From positions 1,302,001 to 1,366,000 of the forward strand of contig OZ253937.1 of the NCBI GenBank assembly GCA_965267185.1: a stretch of 64,000 bases of DNA. Reading direction: 5' to 3'. This stretch comes from G965267185 sp965267185. Its GTDB lineage: Bacteria; Pseudomonadota; Alphaproteobacteria; UBA6615. Positions 1 through 8,491 of this stretch are shown here, in pieces. Both the position numbers and the translations under genes were made by a program. The stretch's first letter is position 1, and every line of letters starts with the position of its first letter. A model generated the notes under the pieces. The model made no database searches and was not told the DNA's origin. It saw nothing but the letters and a program-made list of their open reading frames with translations.

Positions 1-342
1 GTGGCCGGCCGCGACGTCGAGGCCGCCCTCGGTCGTGCGTTCCTCGCGCCGCTCGGGAACGATGCAAACCGTCTCGGGGCGGTGGCGCAACGCGATACTC
101 AGCATCTCGTCGGTCGCCGCCATTTCCAGCGTCAGCGGCAAATCGAGCGCTTCCATCAGCCCGGCCAAATCATCGTCGGAAACGTGGCGCCGGTCTTCGC
201 GCAAATGCGCGACGATGCTATCGGCACCCGCCTGCGCCGCCGCGCGCGCCGCGCGCAGCGGATCGGGATGGCCACCGCCCCGCGCATTCCGGATCGTCGC
301 GACGTGATCGATATTCACGCCTAATCGCAAGTCACTACTCAT
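1..342 (-). CDS. pdxJ: Pyridoxine 5'-phosphate synthase PdxJ, N-terminal part (cut by window edge)
   Basis: PdxJ condenses 3-amino-2-oxopropyl phosphate with 1-deoxyxylulose 5-phosphate, the last ring-closing step of DXP-dependent vitamin B6 synthesis in the cytosol. The minus-strand reading begins MSSDLRLGVNIDHVATIRNA, the diagnostic GVNIDHVATIRxARG start of the family. It continues through AGADSIVAHLREDRRHV and TLEMAATDEM, all typical (beta/alpha)8-barrel segments. About 114 codons are visible and the C-terminal half lies beyond the left edge. The ATG is 30 bases after the rel stop on the same strand, so the two are probably co-transcribed, as in many alphaproteobacteria. Confidence 0.93.
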   Translation of the reverse strand, partial: MSSDLRLGVNIDHVATIRNARGGGHPDPLRAARAAAQAGADSIVAHLREDRRHVSDDDLAGLMEALDLPLTLEMAATDEMLSIALRHRPETVCIVPERREERTTEGGLDVAAGH

Positions 343-372
343 AGCGATGTTCCCTTAGATACCGCGCGGCCG

Positions 373-2553
373 CTAGCTGCGGGCCCGATCGACCGAGCTT
401 ACCGACCGGCCCCCGCGCAGCGCCGTCATGATCTCGTTGAGGTGCTTGTTGTCGTCTACTTCGATATCGACCGTCATATCAAAGAAGTCAGGAGTCCGGT
501 TGGTAAATTTGAGGTTCGATATATTGCTCCCCGCCTGAGCGATGGTGTTGGCGAGCTCGCCAAGACTGCCTGGCTCGTTGGCCAAAGTAACGTTCAACCG
601 GCTCACCTGTTTGTCTGCCGATTCGTCGTCGACATCCCACGACACGTCGACCCAACGCTCAGGGCTCTCGGCAAACGCCTCCAGCGTCATGCAATCGATA
701 GTGTGGATGGTGACCCCCTTGCCGGTGGTGGCGATACCGACGATACGGTCGCCCGGCAGCGGATAACAACACTTGGCGAGGTGCACCGCCATGCCGGGGA
801 TCAAACCATTGATGGGGACCGAATGTTCGCCCGTCTTGGTTGGCCTCCGGCGCGGCCGCCGCAATGAAAATATAGAGCCGCTGCCCTTTTTCTGGCTACC
901 CGCAGCTCCATCGGGAAACAGCACCTGCATAACGGCGCGGCCGGTATGGACCCCCTGGCCCACGAGCGCGTAGAGCTCTTCGACGGAATCGGCATGGAAC
1001 TCGCTGAGGACGCCGGCAAGCTTCTCCTCGTCGAGCTTTTCATCGTGGCGCAGAAACGCTTTCTCGATGATGCCGCGGCCGAGCTCGGCATACTGCAGCA
1101 GCTGTTGATTGCGCAGGACCCGGCGAATCCGCGCCCGCGCTTTGCCGGTCACAACCAATTGCTCCCAGTTCGGCGACGGTGTCTGATTCTCCGAGGTGAG
1201 AATTTCCACCTGATCGCCGTTTTGCAACTGGGTCCGTAACGGCATATTGCGCCCGTTGATATTAGCGCCGACGCAGTGGTCGCCCACTTCGGTATGCACC
1301 GCATAGGCAAAATCGATCGGGGTCGAGCCGCGCGGCAACGCGTAAACATCGCCTTTGGGAGAGAAGCAAAACACCTGGTCGACGAACATCTCCAGTTTGG
1401 TATGCTCGAGAAAATCCTCCGGGCCCGCGGCATCATCCAAGATATCCAGCAGTTCCTGGAGCCAGCGGTACTGCTGACCGTCGGCTTTGCCAATCGCCGA
1501 CACAGGCCCCGCTCCCGAGTCGCTATACCGCCAATGCGCGGCAACACCGCGCTCGGCAATGTCGTGCATCTGCTGCGTTCGGATCTGCACCTCGATCCGA
1601 TGCTTCTCCGGACCCAGAACACCTGTGTGTAATGACCGGTAGCCGTTGGGCTTGGGCGTTGAAATATAGTCGCGGAACCGGCCCGGCACGGCGGGATAAC
1701 GCGCGTGGACGATGCCGAGTGCGCGGTAACATTCGGGCACTTCGTCGTAAACGACGATGCGAAACGCCATGATATCGGACAGTTGCTCGAACTCGACTTG
1801 TTGACGCTGCATCTTGCGCCATATCGAATAAGGCGATTTCTCCCGACCCGACAATTCGCAGGCGATGCCTTCATCGAGCATGACTTTGCTAAGCTCGGCG
1901 ATAATGCGCTCGACCAAGTTGCCGCCTTCTTCGCGCAAGAATGTGAGGCGGTGCAGTATCGAGTCCCGCGCGTCGGAGTTGAGCTCGGCGAAGGCCAAAT
2001 CCTCGAGCTCGTCCTTGATGTCGTGCATGCCGATGCGCGCCGCCAAAGGCGCGTAAATGTCCATCGTTTCGCGGGCAATGCGGCGGCGCCGTTCCGGCCT
2101 GTCGACATGCTGGATCGTGCGCATGTTGTGCAGCCGGTCGGCCAGTTTCACCAGCAACACCCGGATATCGCGGCTGGTCGCCAGCACGAACTTCCTGAAG
2201 TTTTCGGCCTGCTTCGCCTTGTTCGACTGCAGCTCCAGCCGGGTAAGCTTGGTGACCCCGTCGACCAGTTGAGCGATTTCATCGCCGAAATTGTCGCGGA
2301 TATCGGATTCGGTGATCTCGGTATCTTCGAGGGTATCGTGCAACAAGGCAGTAACGATCGACGCCCCGTCGAGACGATAGTTCGTCAGAATGTCGGCAAC
2401 TTCCAGGGGATGGGAGAAATATAACGCGCCGGAATCGCGAGTTTGGCTGCCATGCGCCTTTTTCGAAAAGTCGTAGGCGCGGTTCAGAACCGCCTCATCG
2501 AACTTGGGGTCGTAGGCTTTGACCCGTTCCACCAGTTCGTCTTGCCCGACCAT
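373..2553 (-). CDS. rel: Bifunctional (p)ppGpp synthetase/hydrolase (RelA/SpoT family)
   Basis: This is the long RSH enzyme (726 aa) that makes and degrades the stringent-response alarmone (p)ppGpp. The N-terminal HD hydrolase domain has SHPL at residues 47-50 and HDTLED at 72-77, both intact. The synthetase domain follows, with GREKSPYSIWRKM near 236-248 and the RFRDYISTPKPNGYRSLHT stretch near 292-310. A TGS domain (about 395-455) and a C-terminal ACT domain (about 650-720) complete the usual order. Because both catalytic domains look intact, it is probably the single bifunctional Rel of an alphaproteobacterium. It sits between rpoZ and pdxJ, the standard neighbourhood. Confidence 0.96.
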   Translation of the reverse strand: MVGQDELVERVKAYDPKFDEAVLNRAYDFSKKAHGSQTRDSGALYFSHPLEVADILTNYRLDGASIVTALLHDTLEDTEITESDIRDNFGDEIAQLVDGVTKLTRLELQSNKAKQAENFRKFVLATSRDIRVLLVKLADRLHNMRTIQHVDRPERRRRIARETMDIYAPLAARIGMHDIKDELEDLAFAELNSDARDSILHRLTFLREEGGNLVERIIAELSKVMLDEGIACELSGREKSPYSIWRKMQRQQVEFEQLSDIMAFRIVVYDEVPECYRALGIVHARYPAVPGRFRDYISTPKPNGYRSLHTGVLGPEKHRIEVQIRTQQMHDIAERGVAAHWRYSDSGAGPVSAIGKADGQQYRWLQELLDILDDAAGPEDFLEHTKLEMFVDQVFCFSPKGDVYALPRGSTPIDFAYAVHTEVGDHCVGANINGRNMPLRTQLQNGDQVEILTSENQTPSPNWEQLVVTGKARARIRRVLRNQQLLQYAELGRGIIEKAFLRHDEKLDEEKLAGVLSEFHADSVEELYALVGQGVHTGRAVMQVLFPDGAAGSQKKGSGSIFSLRRPRRRPTKTGEHSVPINGLIPGMAVHLAKCCYPLPGDRIVGIATTGKGVTIHTIDCMTLEAFAESPERWVDVSWDVDDESADKQVSRLNVTLANEPGSLGELANTIAQAGSNISNLKFTNRTPDFFDMTVDIEVDDNKHLNEIMTALRGGRSVSSVDRARS

Positions 2554-2584
2554 CGTCCGTCTGGTCCTAACTCCGTTGGCGTTT

Positions 2585-2624
2585 AAAGACGAAAAGGCCC
2601 GGGCTCACAATCGCGCACCCGGGC
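2585..2624 (-). terminator. Hairpin terminator candidate between rpoZ and rel
   Basis: On the minus strand a 7-bp GC stem (GCCCGGG with CCCGGGC, at 2618-2624 and 2597-2603) with a 14-nt loop is followed by CTTTTCGTCTTT. This suits an intrinsic terminator or attenuator after rpoZ. It lies in the 137-base gap before rel and may partly separate the two transcription levels. The U-tract is interrupted, so efficiency is uncertain. Confidence 0.5.
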
Positions 2625-2690
2625 TCTCCCATAATCAACCTGACGTCACCCGGCCGCCCAACGCCAGCCGCGATGACGGAAAAACACCGC

Positions 2691-3098
2691 TCAGTCTAGA
2701 TCCTCCGCACCGGCCACGTCGTCGAAGCGCATCTCCGGAACGCTGTCGGCGCTTTCGATCTGGCTGCTTTCCTGATCAACCGGCGTCCCCTCGTCGACCC
2801 CCGGCACATGGCTGTCGGATTCGAGCAGTTCGACGATCTCGTCGCCATCGTCTTCCTCGGGAAGATCGAATTCCACATGCCGCTGCTGGCTCTGCACCAG
2901 CGAATCACGCAACTCGTCGAGTTCGACCGTCTCGTCCGCGATCTCGCGCAGCGCGATAACCGGGTTCTTGTCGTTATCGGCTTCGACGGTCAGCGGCGCA
3001 CCCGCCAAAATCTCGCGCGCGCGCTGCGCCGAAAGCATGACTAATTCGAACCGATTGGGGACCTTTTCGACGCAATCTTCAACGGTTACCCGAGCCAT
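2691..3098 (-). CDS. rpoZ: DNA-directed RNA polymerase omega subunit
   Basis: Omega is the small RNA polymerase subunit that aids beta' folding and, in many proteobacteria, forms part of a ppGpp-binding site. The protein (135 aa) starts MARVTVEDCVEKVPNRFELVMLSAQRA, the conserved omega N-terminus, and contains NKDPV-like NDKNPVIALREIADETV. The C-terminal half is an acidic extension, common in alphaproteobacterial omega. It is followed on the same strand by rel, linking the polymerase subunit and alarmone synthetase genetically. Confidence 0.95.
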   Translation of the reverse strand: MARVTVEDCVEKVPNRFELVMLSAQRAREILAGAPLTVEADNDKNPVIALREIADETVELDELRDSLVQSQQRHVEFDLPEEDDGDEIVELLESDSHVPGVDEGTPVDQESSQIESADSVPEMRFDDVAGAEDLD

Positions 3099-3185
3099 TT
3101 AGGATATCTCCAAATCGCAATATTGAAATTTTCTTGTATATAAGGCGAAAAGTACGGCCTGCCAACAGGTTATCACGTATTTCGG

Positions 3186-3689
3186 CTATTCATCGAGCCG
3201 TAGATCGGCTGCTCCCGGCGCAGCCTCGGCCAGCTCCGCGGCCGACCGGCCGGTCGCCGGATGGCGCCACTCGGGGTCGATATCGCATATCGGATACAAC
3301 ACGAAGGCCCGCTCCGCCAAGCGCGGATGGGGCAAAATCGGCGGCAATTCAGCCCTTATCAGATCGTTGTAGGCCAGCAGATCCAAATCGATTTCACGGG
3401 CGGCATTCGGCTCCGAGCGACGCCGGCCGAAACCCTCCTCGATGGCATGGAGCAGCCCGAGTAGTTCATCCGGCGGCAGCTCGGTTTCAACCGCCGCTAC
3501 CCCGTTGATATAGCGTGGCTGGTCGGAGGCCGGAACGGCCGCTGAGGAGTACCAGCGCGACCGGGCGGCGACACGCACGCCGCGGTTTTCCAACTCCGCG
3601 AGCGCAGCCTCCAAAGTGGCTTTAGGCGGCCCAAAACGGGGGCTCGGCAGGTTGGCGCCAAGGCCAATGAGGATCACGCGTTGCTCCAT
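3186..3689 (-). CDS. folK: 2-amino-4-hydroxy-6-hydroxymethyldihydropteridine pyrophosphokinase (HPPK)
   Basis: FolK transfers pyrophosphate from ATP to 6-hydroxymethyl-dihydropterin in folate synthesis. Recognisable elements are the N-terminal GLGANLPSP, the pterin-loop region around SRWYSSAAV and QPRYINGVAAVET, the AREIDLDLLAYND catalytic/Mg-binding segment, and PHPRLAERAFVLYP. The ATG at 3689 (MEQRVILIGLGANL) was chosen over an in-frame upstream start because it has GGAG four bases upstream and gives the usual family N-terminus. Length is 167 aa. It is the first gene of the minus-strand run towards rpoZ and rel. Confidence 0.93.
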   Translation of the reverse strand: MEQRVILIGLGANLPSPRFGPPKATLEAALAELENRGVRVAARSRWYSSAAVPASDQPRYINGVAAVETELPPDELLGLLHAIEEGFGRRRSEPNAAREIDLDLLAYNDLIRAELPPILPHPRLAERAFVLYPICDIDPEWRHPATGRSAAELAEAAPGAADLRLDE

Positions 3690-3843
3690 TTCTCCGGCCT
3701 GTCGCCCGGCTGGGCAAAGCAATAGACAACAACCGCGGGGCACGCTAATTATTTGTGAGCGGCGCTTGGGCACCGCTTATTTTCAGACCCATCATACTGG
3801 CAGCTGTATTTAATAAAAAACATTAAGAAAAGGCACTAAGATC

Positions 3844-4479
3844 ATGTTTTCTAATAATGAACGCATCGCCGTCTTCATCGACGGCGCGAACCTCTATGCC
3901 ACGGCAAAAGCTCTCGATTTCGATATCGACTACAAGAAGCTGCTGCAGCTCTTCAAATCCAAAGCGACCCTCATCCGCGCCTATTACTACACGGTTCTGA
4001 TCGAAGATCAGGAGTACTCGCCGATCCGGCCCCTGGTCGACTGGCTCGACTATAACGGCTACACGCTGATCACCAAGCCGGCGAAGGAATACACCGACGC
4101 CACCGGGCGGCGGCGGATCCGCAATTCGATCGACGTCGAACTGGCTGTCGACGTGATGGAGATGGCCAGCAAGGTCGACCATATCGTGCTGCTGACCGGC
4201 GACGGCGGATACCGGCGGCTGATCGAGGCGGTGCAGCGCCAGGGCGCTCAGGTCACCGTGATCAGCACCGTTGCCGTAAGCCCGCCGCTGATCGCCGATG
4301 AGATTCGCCGGCAGGCCGACAATTTCGTCGATCTCGCCAGCTTGCGCGAAGATATTTCGCGCAAACACAGCCGCCCCCGTCCCGCAGCCGATGAGGGCGA
4401 AGAAGAGTACGATGGCGACGACTATGACGACGACTACGAGGACGATTACGAAGACGACGATTATGCTGAAACGGCTTAG
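3844..4479 (+). CDS. NYN domain protein (LabA/DUF88 family)
   Basis: NYN proteins have a PIN-like fold and are predicted, sometimes shown, to be metal-dependent RNases. This 211-aa protein has the family acidic clusters: FIDGAN near residue 13, DVELAVDVM near 98 and LLTGDGGYRRL near 117. Residues after about 180 form a strongly acidic tail rich in Asp, Glu and Tyr (EEEYDGDDYDDDYEDDYEDDDY), with no visible catalytic role. The next gene, a uracil-DNA glycosylase, starts two bases after its stop, so translation is probably coupled. The RNA or DNA substrate is unknown. Confidence 0.85.
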   Translation: MFSNNERIAVFIDGANLYATAKALDFDIDYKKLLQLFKSKATLIRAYYYTVLIEDQEYSPIRPLVDWLDYNGYTLITKPAKEYTDATGRRRIRNSIDVELAVDVMEMASKVDHIVLLTGDGGYRRLIEAVQRQGAQVTVISTVAVSPPLIADEIRRQADNFVDLASLREDISRKHSRPRPAADEGEEEYDGDDYDDDYEDDYEDDDYAETA

Positions 4480-4481
4480 TA

Positions 4482-5129
4482 GTGGCATTGCAACCTGAAA
4501 TCGACTGCCGCCTCTGTCCTCGTCTGGTCGAGTTCCGCGTTCAAAATCAGGCGAAGTTTCCCGATTTCCATAACGCTCCCGTCGAAAGCTTCGGCGGCCT
4601 TGGAGCGCGCCTTCTAATCGTCGGCTTGGCGCCGGGCCTCAAGGGGGCCAACCAAACCGGCAGGCCCTTCACCGGCGACTATGCGGGCGACCTGCTCTAC
4701 GCCACCCTCCTGAAATTCGGCTTCGCCAAGGGCCGCTATGGCGCCAGTCCGGACGACGGCCTGGAATTGACCGACTGCCGGGTCACCAACGCGGTCCGCT
4801 GCGTGCCGCCGGAAAACAAGCCGGTCGGTGCGGAGGTTGCCGCCTGCCGGCCGTTTTTGCGAAATGAAATCTCCGCAATGGACAATCTGCGCGTGATCGT
4901 CGCGCTGGGCGGCTTATCCCACAACGCCTTGCTGAGCTGCTTCGACGTTCGCAAAAGCGATTACAAATTCGGCCACAACGCCACGCACATTGTCAGCTTT
5001 GGCGAGCGCTCCTTCACCCTCGCCGACAGCTATCATTGCTCGCGCTACAATACCAACACCGGCCGCCTGACGGCGGAGATGTTCGAGACCGTGTTCGCCG
5101 GCGTCCGCTCGACGCTGGACGCCACATGA
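4482..5129 (+). CDS. Uracil-DNA glycosylase, family 5 (UDGb) type
   Basis: This enzyme removes uracil and other deaminated bases from DNA as the first step of base-excision repair. It is 215 aa with a GTG start two bases after the NYN stop. Visible signatures are the N-terminal CRLC pair, GLAPGLKGANQTGRPFTGD (the UDGb motif 1 region), NAVRCVPPENKPV with further cysteines, and SYHCSRYNTNTGRLT near the C-terminus. The cysteines are consistent with the 4Fe-4S cluster of families 4 and 5. Its stop overlaps the next ATG (ATGA). Confidence 0.9.
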   Translation: MALQPEIDCRLCPRLVEFRVQNQAKFPDFHNAPVESFGGLGARLLIVGLAPGLKGANQTGRPFTGDYAGDLLYATLLKFGFAKGRYGASPDDGLELTDCRVTNAVRCVPPENKPVGAEVAACRPFLRNEISAMDNLRVIVALGGLSHNALLSCFDVRKSDYKFGHNATHIVSFGERSFTLADSYHCSRYNTNTGRLTAEMFETVFAGVRSTLDAT

Positions 5130-5566
5130 CCCTTCATATCCGGCGGGCCCGGCCGGACGAGCGCGAGCTGCTCTCCGGCCTCGCGGTCTCGTCCAAGCGG
5201 GTATGGGGTTACGACGACGACTTCATTGCCGCCACCCAGGACGATCTCATCGTCACGCTGGGCCACATCGAAAACAACGACTGCTTCGTCGCCGAGCAAG
5301 ACAGCGAGATCGTCGGCTTCTATACGGTTAGCGACGGCGATCTCGACCACTTCTTCGTGACGCCCAATCGGCTGCGTCAAGGAATTGGGCGAACACTGTT
5401 TCAACACGCGGCCGGGAGAGATCCGTCGCGGCCGCTACGTATCGTTGCCGACCCGTCCGCCGCGCCGTTTTACGAGCGCATGGGAGCCAAGAAGGTCGGC
5501 GACGAAGAATCGCCGTTCATCGCGGGGCGAAAACTCCCCGTTTTGGAATATGCCGCTGGCGGCTGA
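5126..5566 (+). CDS. GNAT family N-acetyltransferase
   Basis: A 146-aa protein beginning MTLHIRRARPDERELLSGLA. The acetyl-CoA loop (RLRQGIGRTLFQHA, an R-x-x-G-I-G motif) and the C-terminal FYERMGAKKVG element are typical of small GNATs. The ATG overlaps the TGA of the uracil-DNA glycosylase by four bases, so it belongs to the NYN-UDG-GNAT operon. The substrate cannot be told from sequence. It converges with the fumarylacetoacetase gene, with 18 bases between them. Confidence 0.85.
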   Translation: MTLHIRRARPDERELLSGLAVSSKRVWGYDDDFIAATQDDLIVTLGHIENNDCFVAEQDSEIVGFYTVSDGDLDHFFVTPNRLRQGIGRTLFQHAAGRDPSRPLRIVADPSAAPFYERMGAKKVGDEESPFIAGRKLPVLEYAAGG

Positions 5567-5584
5567 AACCGGTGAGCACCCAGC

Positions 5585-6565
5585 TTAGGCCGGGACAATT
5601 TCCTGATCGATCGCGCCGAACACCGACTGGTTGTTGGCATCGAACATCTCGATCGTCGCCCGGTCGCCGAACTGCATGAACGAGGTCTTCTGCTTGCCTT
5701 CGTCGAGCTTCTGAACGATCCGCAGCTCCGCCAGACAGGCAACGCCCGTACCGGGGTCGCGGTTCGAGATTGCCCCCGAACCGATCAAGGTGCCAGCGCA
5801 AAGCGGCCGCGTTTTCGCCGCGTGGGAAATCAACTGCGGGAAATCGAAATTCATGTCGACGCCGCAATTGGGCATGCCAATCGGCGCCTGATTGAACTTC
5901 ACGGTCATATCCAAATGAACTTTGTGCTCGTCCCAAGCTTCGCCCAGCTCATCGGGAGTAACGGCAACGGGCGACAACGCCGACCGGGGCTTGCCGTGGA
6001 AGTAGCCGAGACCCGTGTTCAGTTCATCGGGGATCAACGAGCGTAAGCTGACATCGTTGATGAGCACGAACAGTCTGATGTGCTTTAAGGCCGCCTCGGG
6101 GCTCACCCCCATCGGCACATCGTCGACGATGACACCGACCTCAGCCTCGATATCGATACCCATCTCTGGATCGATCACCGGGATCGCGCCAGTGGGCCGC
6201 AGGAAGCCGTCGCTCACCGCTTGATACATGAGCGGTTCTTCAAGCAGCTTAGGCGGCAACTGGGCGCCGCGGGCTTTGCGGAACAGCTCGACATGATTGA
6301 GATAAGCGCTGCCGTCGACGAACTGATAGGTCCGCGGCAGGGGTGATTCGAGAGCATCGGGATCGTAGTCGCGAATGCCGTCGGCGGTACCTGCGTTAAC
6401 AGCTTCGGATAATTTTTCCAGGCGCGGCGCGGCATCTTCCCACTTTTCGAGCGCAATTTGCAGAGTGCGCGCAGCGGACGACGCGGGAGCCATTTTGCTC
6501 AAGTCGCGCGAAACGACAGCCAACGTTCCATCGCGGCTGCCATCTTTTAGAGTCGCCAGCTTCAT
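5585..6565 (-). CDS. Fumarylacetoacetate hydrolase family protein
   Basis: A 326-aa FAH-fold hydrolase. The metal-binding core is visible as VIDPEMGIDIEAEVGVIVDDV (E-x-E pattern) and the later GSGAISNRDPGTGVACLAELR. The position directly downstream of 4-hydroxyphenylpyruvate dioxygenase supports the last step of tyrosine breakdown, splitting fumarylacetoacetate into fumarate and acetoacetate. The ATG at 6565 is preceded by AGGAGAT. The 91-base spacing from hppD suggests one transcript. FAH-family specificity is hard to assign from sequence alone, so the exact substrate rests on context. Confidence 0.85.
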   Translation of the reverse strand: MKLATLKDGSRDGTLAVVSRDLSKMAPASSAARTLQIALEKWEDAAPRLEKLSEAVNAGTADGIRDYDPDALESPLPRTYQFVDGSAYLNHVELFRKARGAQLPPKLLEEPLMYQAVSDGFLRPTGAIPVIDPEMGIDIEAEVGVIVDDVPMGVSPEAALKHIRLFVLINDVSLRSLIPDELNTGLGYFHGKPRSALSPVAVTPDELGEAWDEHKVHLDMTVKFNQAPIGMPNCGVDMNFDFPQLISHAAKTRPLCAGTLIGSGAISNRDPGTGVACLAELRIVQKLDEGKQKTSFMQFGDRATIEMFDANNQSVFGAIDQEIVPA

Positions 6566-6656
6566 ACCATCTCCTAACCCCCTGAAAAACCGCAATAATC
6601 AGCGCTTTTTCAGGCACACTGGTAGTTGTGTATGCGGCAACCCTACGCCCAAATAG

Positions 6657-7760
6657 TTAGTCGGTGTTTAACACCCCGCGGCGGATCTGATCCTCCTCGA
6701 TCGCCTCGAACAGGGCGGTGAAATTGCCCTCGCCGAAGCCCTCATTGCCCTCGCGCTTGATGAGTTCGAAGAAGATCGGGCCGATCACCGTATCGGTGAA
6801 GATTTGCAGCAACAGCCCCTGCCCGTCGGTCGGCGCCCCATCGACCAGAATGCGGTTGCGGCGCAGGCGCTCGACATCCTGGCCATGGTCGGGGATCCGC
6901 TCGGAGAGCTTGTCGTAGTAGGTATCCGGCGTATCGAGAAACTTCACGCCGCGTTCGGTCAAGGCTTCGACGGTCGCGAAGATATCGTCGGTGCCCAAGG
7001 CGATATGCTGAATGCCCTCGCCGTGATACTCGCGCAGATATTCGGCGATCTGGCTTTTATCGTCGGAGGATTCGTTGATGGGAATGCGGATCTTGCCGTC
7101 CGGGCTGGTCATCGCCTTGGAAACCAGTCCGGTGAGCTTACCCTCGATGTCGAAGTAACGAACCTCACGGAAGTTAAAAACGTTCTCGTAGAAGCTCGAC
7201 CACATATCCATGTTGCCCTGGTACACATTATGGGTCAGGTGGTCGATATAGGTCAGGCCCACGTCTTTCGGGTTCACGTCGGCGCCTTCGATGGGCACAA
7301 AGTCGACATCGTAGATCGAGCCTTTGTCGCCGTAGCGATCCACCAGATAAAGACGGCTGTGGCCGATCCCCTGGATGGTCGGGATGTTCAGCTCCATCGG
7401 CCCCACATGGTTCGGCACCGCGGTGGCGCCGCGCTCGAGCGCCATCTCGTAAGCACCGGCCGCATCATCGACGCGGAACGCCATCGCACACGCGCTCGGC
7501 CCATGCTGGCGGGCAAAGTCGGCGGCAAAACTGCCCGGTTCGTTGTTGAGGATGAAGTTGACCTCACCCTGCCGGTATACGGTGACGTCCTTCGAGCGGT
7601 GGCGGGCGACCGCCGCAAAGCCCATCAGTTCAAACACCGCACCGAGTTTTTCCGGTTCCGGTGAACAATATTCGACAAATTCGAACCCGTCGGTCGCTAA
7701 AGGATTGTCCCATAAATCCGTCCGTCCGTTGGATTGCTTCATAGCCGTATTCGCGGTCAT
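6657..7760 (-). CDS. hppD: 4-hydroxyphenylpyruvate dioxygenase
   Basis: HPPD converts 4-hydroxyphenylpyruvate to homogentisate using Fe(II) and O2. The 367-aa protein shows two vicinal-oxygen-chelate modules and the expected iron ligands: His in YIDHLTHNVY, His in GIQHIALGTDD, and Glu in IFFELIKREG near the C-terminus. The ATG at 7760 is preceded by GGAG with six-base spacing, while longer in-frame starts lack a site. It leads an operon with the fumarylacetoacetase-family gene and faces a MarR regulator across 105 bases. Homogentisate dioxygenase and maleylacetoacetate isomerase are not in this window. Confidence 0.95.
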   Translation of the reverse strand: MTANTAMKQSNGRTDLWDNPLATDGFEFVEYCSPEPEKLGAVFELMGFAAVARHRSKDVTVYRQGEVNFILNNEPGSFAADFARQHGPSACAMAFRVDDAAGAYEMALERGATAVPNHVGPMELNIPTIQGIGHSRLYLVDRYGDKGSIYDVDFVPIEGADVNPKDVGLTYIDHLTHNVYQGNMDMWSSFYENVFNFREVRYFDIEGKLTGLVSKAMTSPDGKIRIPINESSDDKSQIAEYLREYHGEGIQHIALGTDDIFATVEALTERGVKFLDTPDTYYDKLSERIPDHGQDVERLRRNRILVDGAPTDGQGLLLQIFTDTVIGPIFFELIKREGNEGFGEGNFTALFEAIEEDQIRRGVLNTD

Positions 7761-7832
7761 AGGGGTCTCCATGGTTGGCCATTGCGCGGGCCAGGTTCGC
7801 CGGTTGACCCGGCGATGCGATCCTCTTAATTT

Positions 7833-7850
7833 TAGTTTCATATGTAACTA
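7833..7850. promoter_or_regulatory. Palindromic operator candidate for the MarR regulator
   Basis: TAGTTTCATATGTAACTA is an 18-bp inverted repeat with eight of nine arm positions paired. It is centred between the divergent hppD and MarR start codons, ending 15 bases before the MarR ATG. Dyads of this size are usual for MarR dimers, and the site could control both directions. The assignment is inferred from symmetry and position. Confidence 0.6.
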
Positions 7851-7865
7851 TTTCAAGAGTGTTAA

Positions 7866-8357
7866 ATGGCGACCACCAAGGCACGGCCAAAAAGTACGGA
7901 ATCGCAGTTGGTGCTGGAGCAGTTTTTGCCCTACCGGCTGTCGCTGCTGTCGAACACGGTGAGCAACACAATCGCCCGCAATTACCGCGACCAGTTCGGC
8001 CTGAATATCCCCGAATGGCGCGCGATGGCGATACTGGGCCGCTTCGGCCCCTTGAGTGCCAGCGACGTTTGCGGGCGCGCCGCCATGGATAAGGTCACCG
8101 TTAGCCGGGCGGTGGCGCGCCTGATCGAGCAAAACCTGGTGAAGCGCGCGACCGACCCAAGCGACCGGCGGCGCTCGATCCTGAAACTGACCGCTCAAGG
8201 CGCGCGCATCCACAAGCAGATCGTCCCCATTGCCCGCGAGCGCGAAACCGAACTGGCAACAGTTCTAACGGCAAAGGAACGCGAGAGCCTCGACCGGCTG
8301 CTGGCAAAGCTCCAGCAGCGCGCCGATGAAATCGCCACCCAAGAGAACACGGCGTGA
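7866..8357 (+). CDS. MarR family transcriptional regulator (tyrosine/homogentisate pathway)
   Basis: A 163-aa winged-helix regulator. The DNA-binding domain is clear: LNIPEWRAMAILGRFGPLSASDV, MDKVTVSRAVARLIEQNLVKR (recognition helix) and DPSDRRRSILKLT (wing). Divergent placement from hppD matches HmgR-type regulators that repress tyrosine or phenylacetate catabolism and respond to pathway intermediates. The ATG at 7866 has only a weak AGAG upstream. The inducer is inferred from context only. Confidence 0.88.
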   Translation: MATTKARPKSTESQLVLEQFLPYRLSLLSNTVSNTIARNYRDQFGLNIPEWRAMAILGRFGPLSASDVCGRAAMDKVTVSRAVARLIEQNLVKRATDPSDRRRSILKLTAQGARIHKQIVPIARERETELATVLTAKERESLDRLLAKLQQRADEIATQENTA

Positions 8358-8421
8358 TCGCCTAATTGCGCGTGGACCTGGCGGCTCCCAAGACGCAGCT
8401 CCGCATGCAATTCCACAGACC

Positions 8422-8458
8422 CGGTATCGTTGCGCTGAATCGCCCCGCTGTGATACCG
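8422..8458. repeat. Inverted repeat in the gap before aroQ
   Basis: CGGTATC and GATACCG pair perfectly across a 23-base loop in the 134-base gap between the MarR gene and aroQ. It could be part of the aroQ leader or the end of the MarR transcript. No U-tract follows, so it is not called a terminator. Nothing else is recognised in this gap. Confidence 0.3.
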
Positions 8459-8491
8459 CAGGGCCGATGATCACAGCTTAGGTCCGGACGC

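Noticed and set aside
1523..2424. Several 100-240-codon frames overlapping the rel gene on both strands
   Set aside because: Shadows of the Rel reading frame; none has a family motif or a ribosome-binding site.
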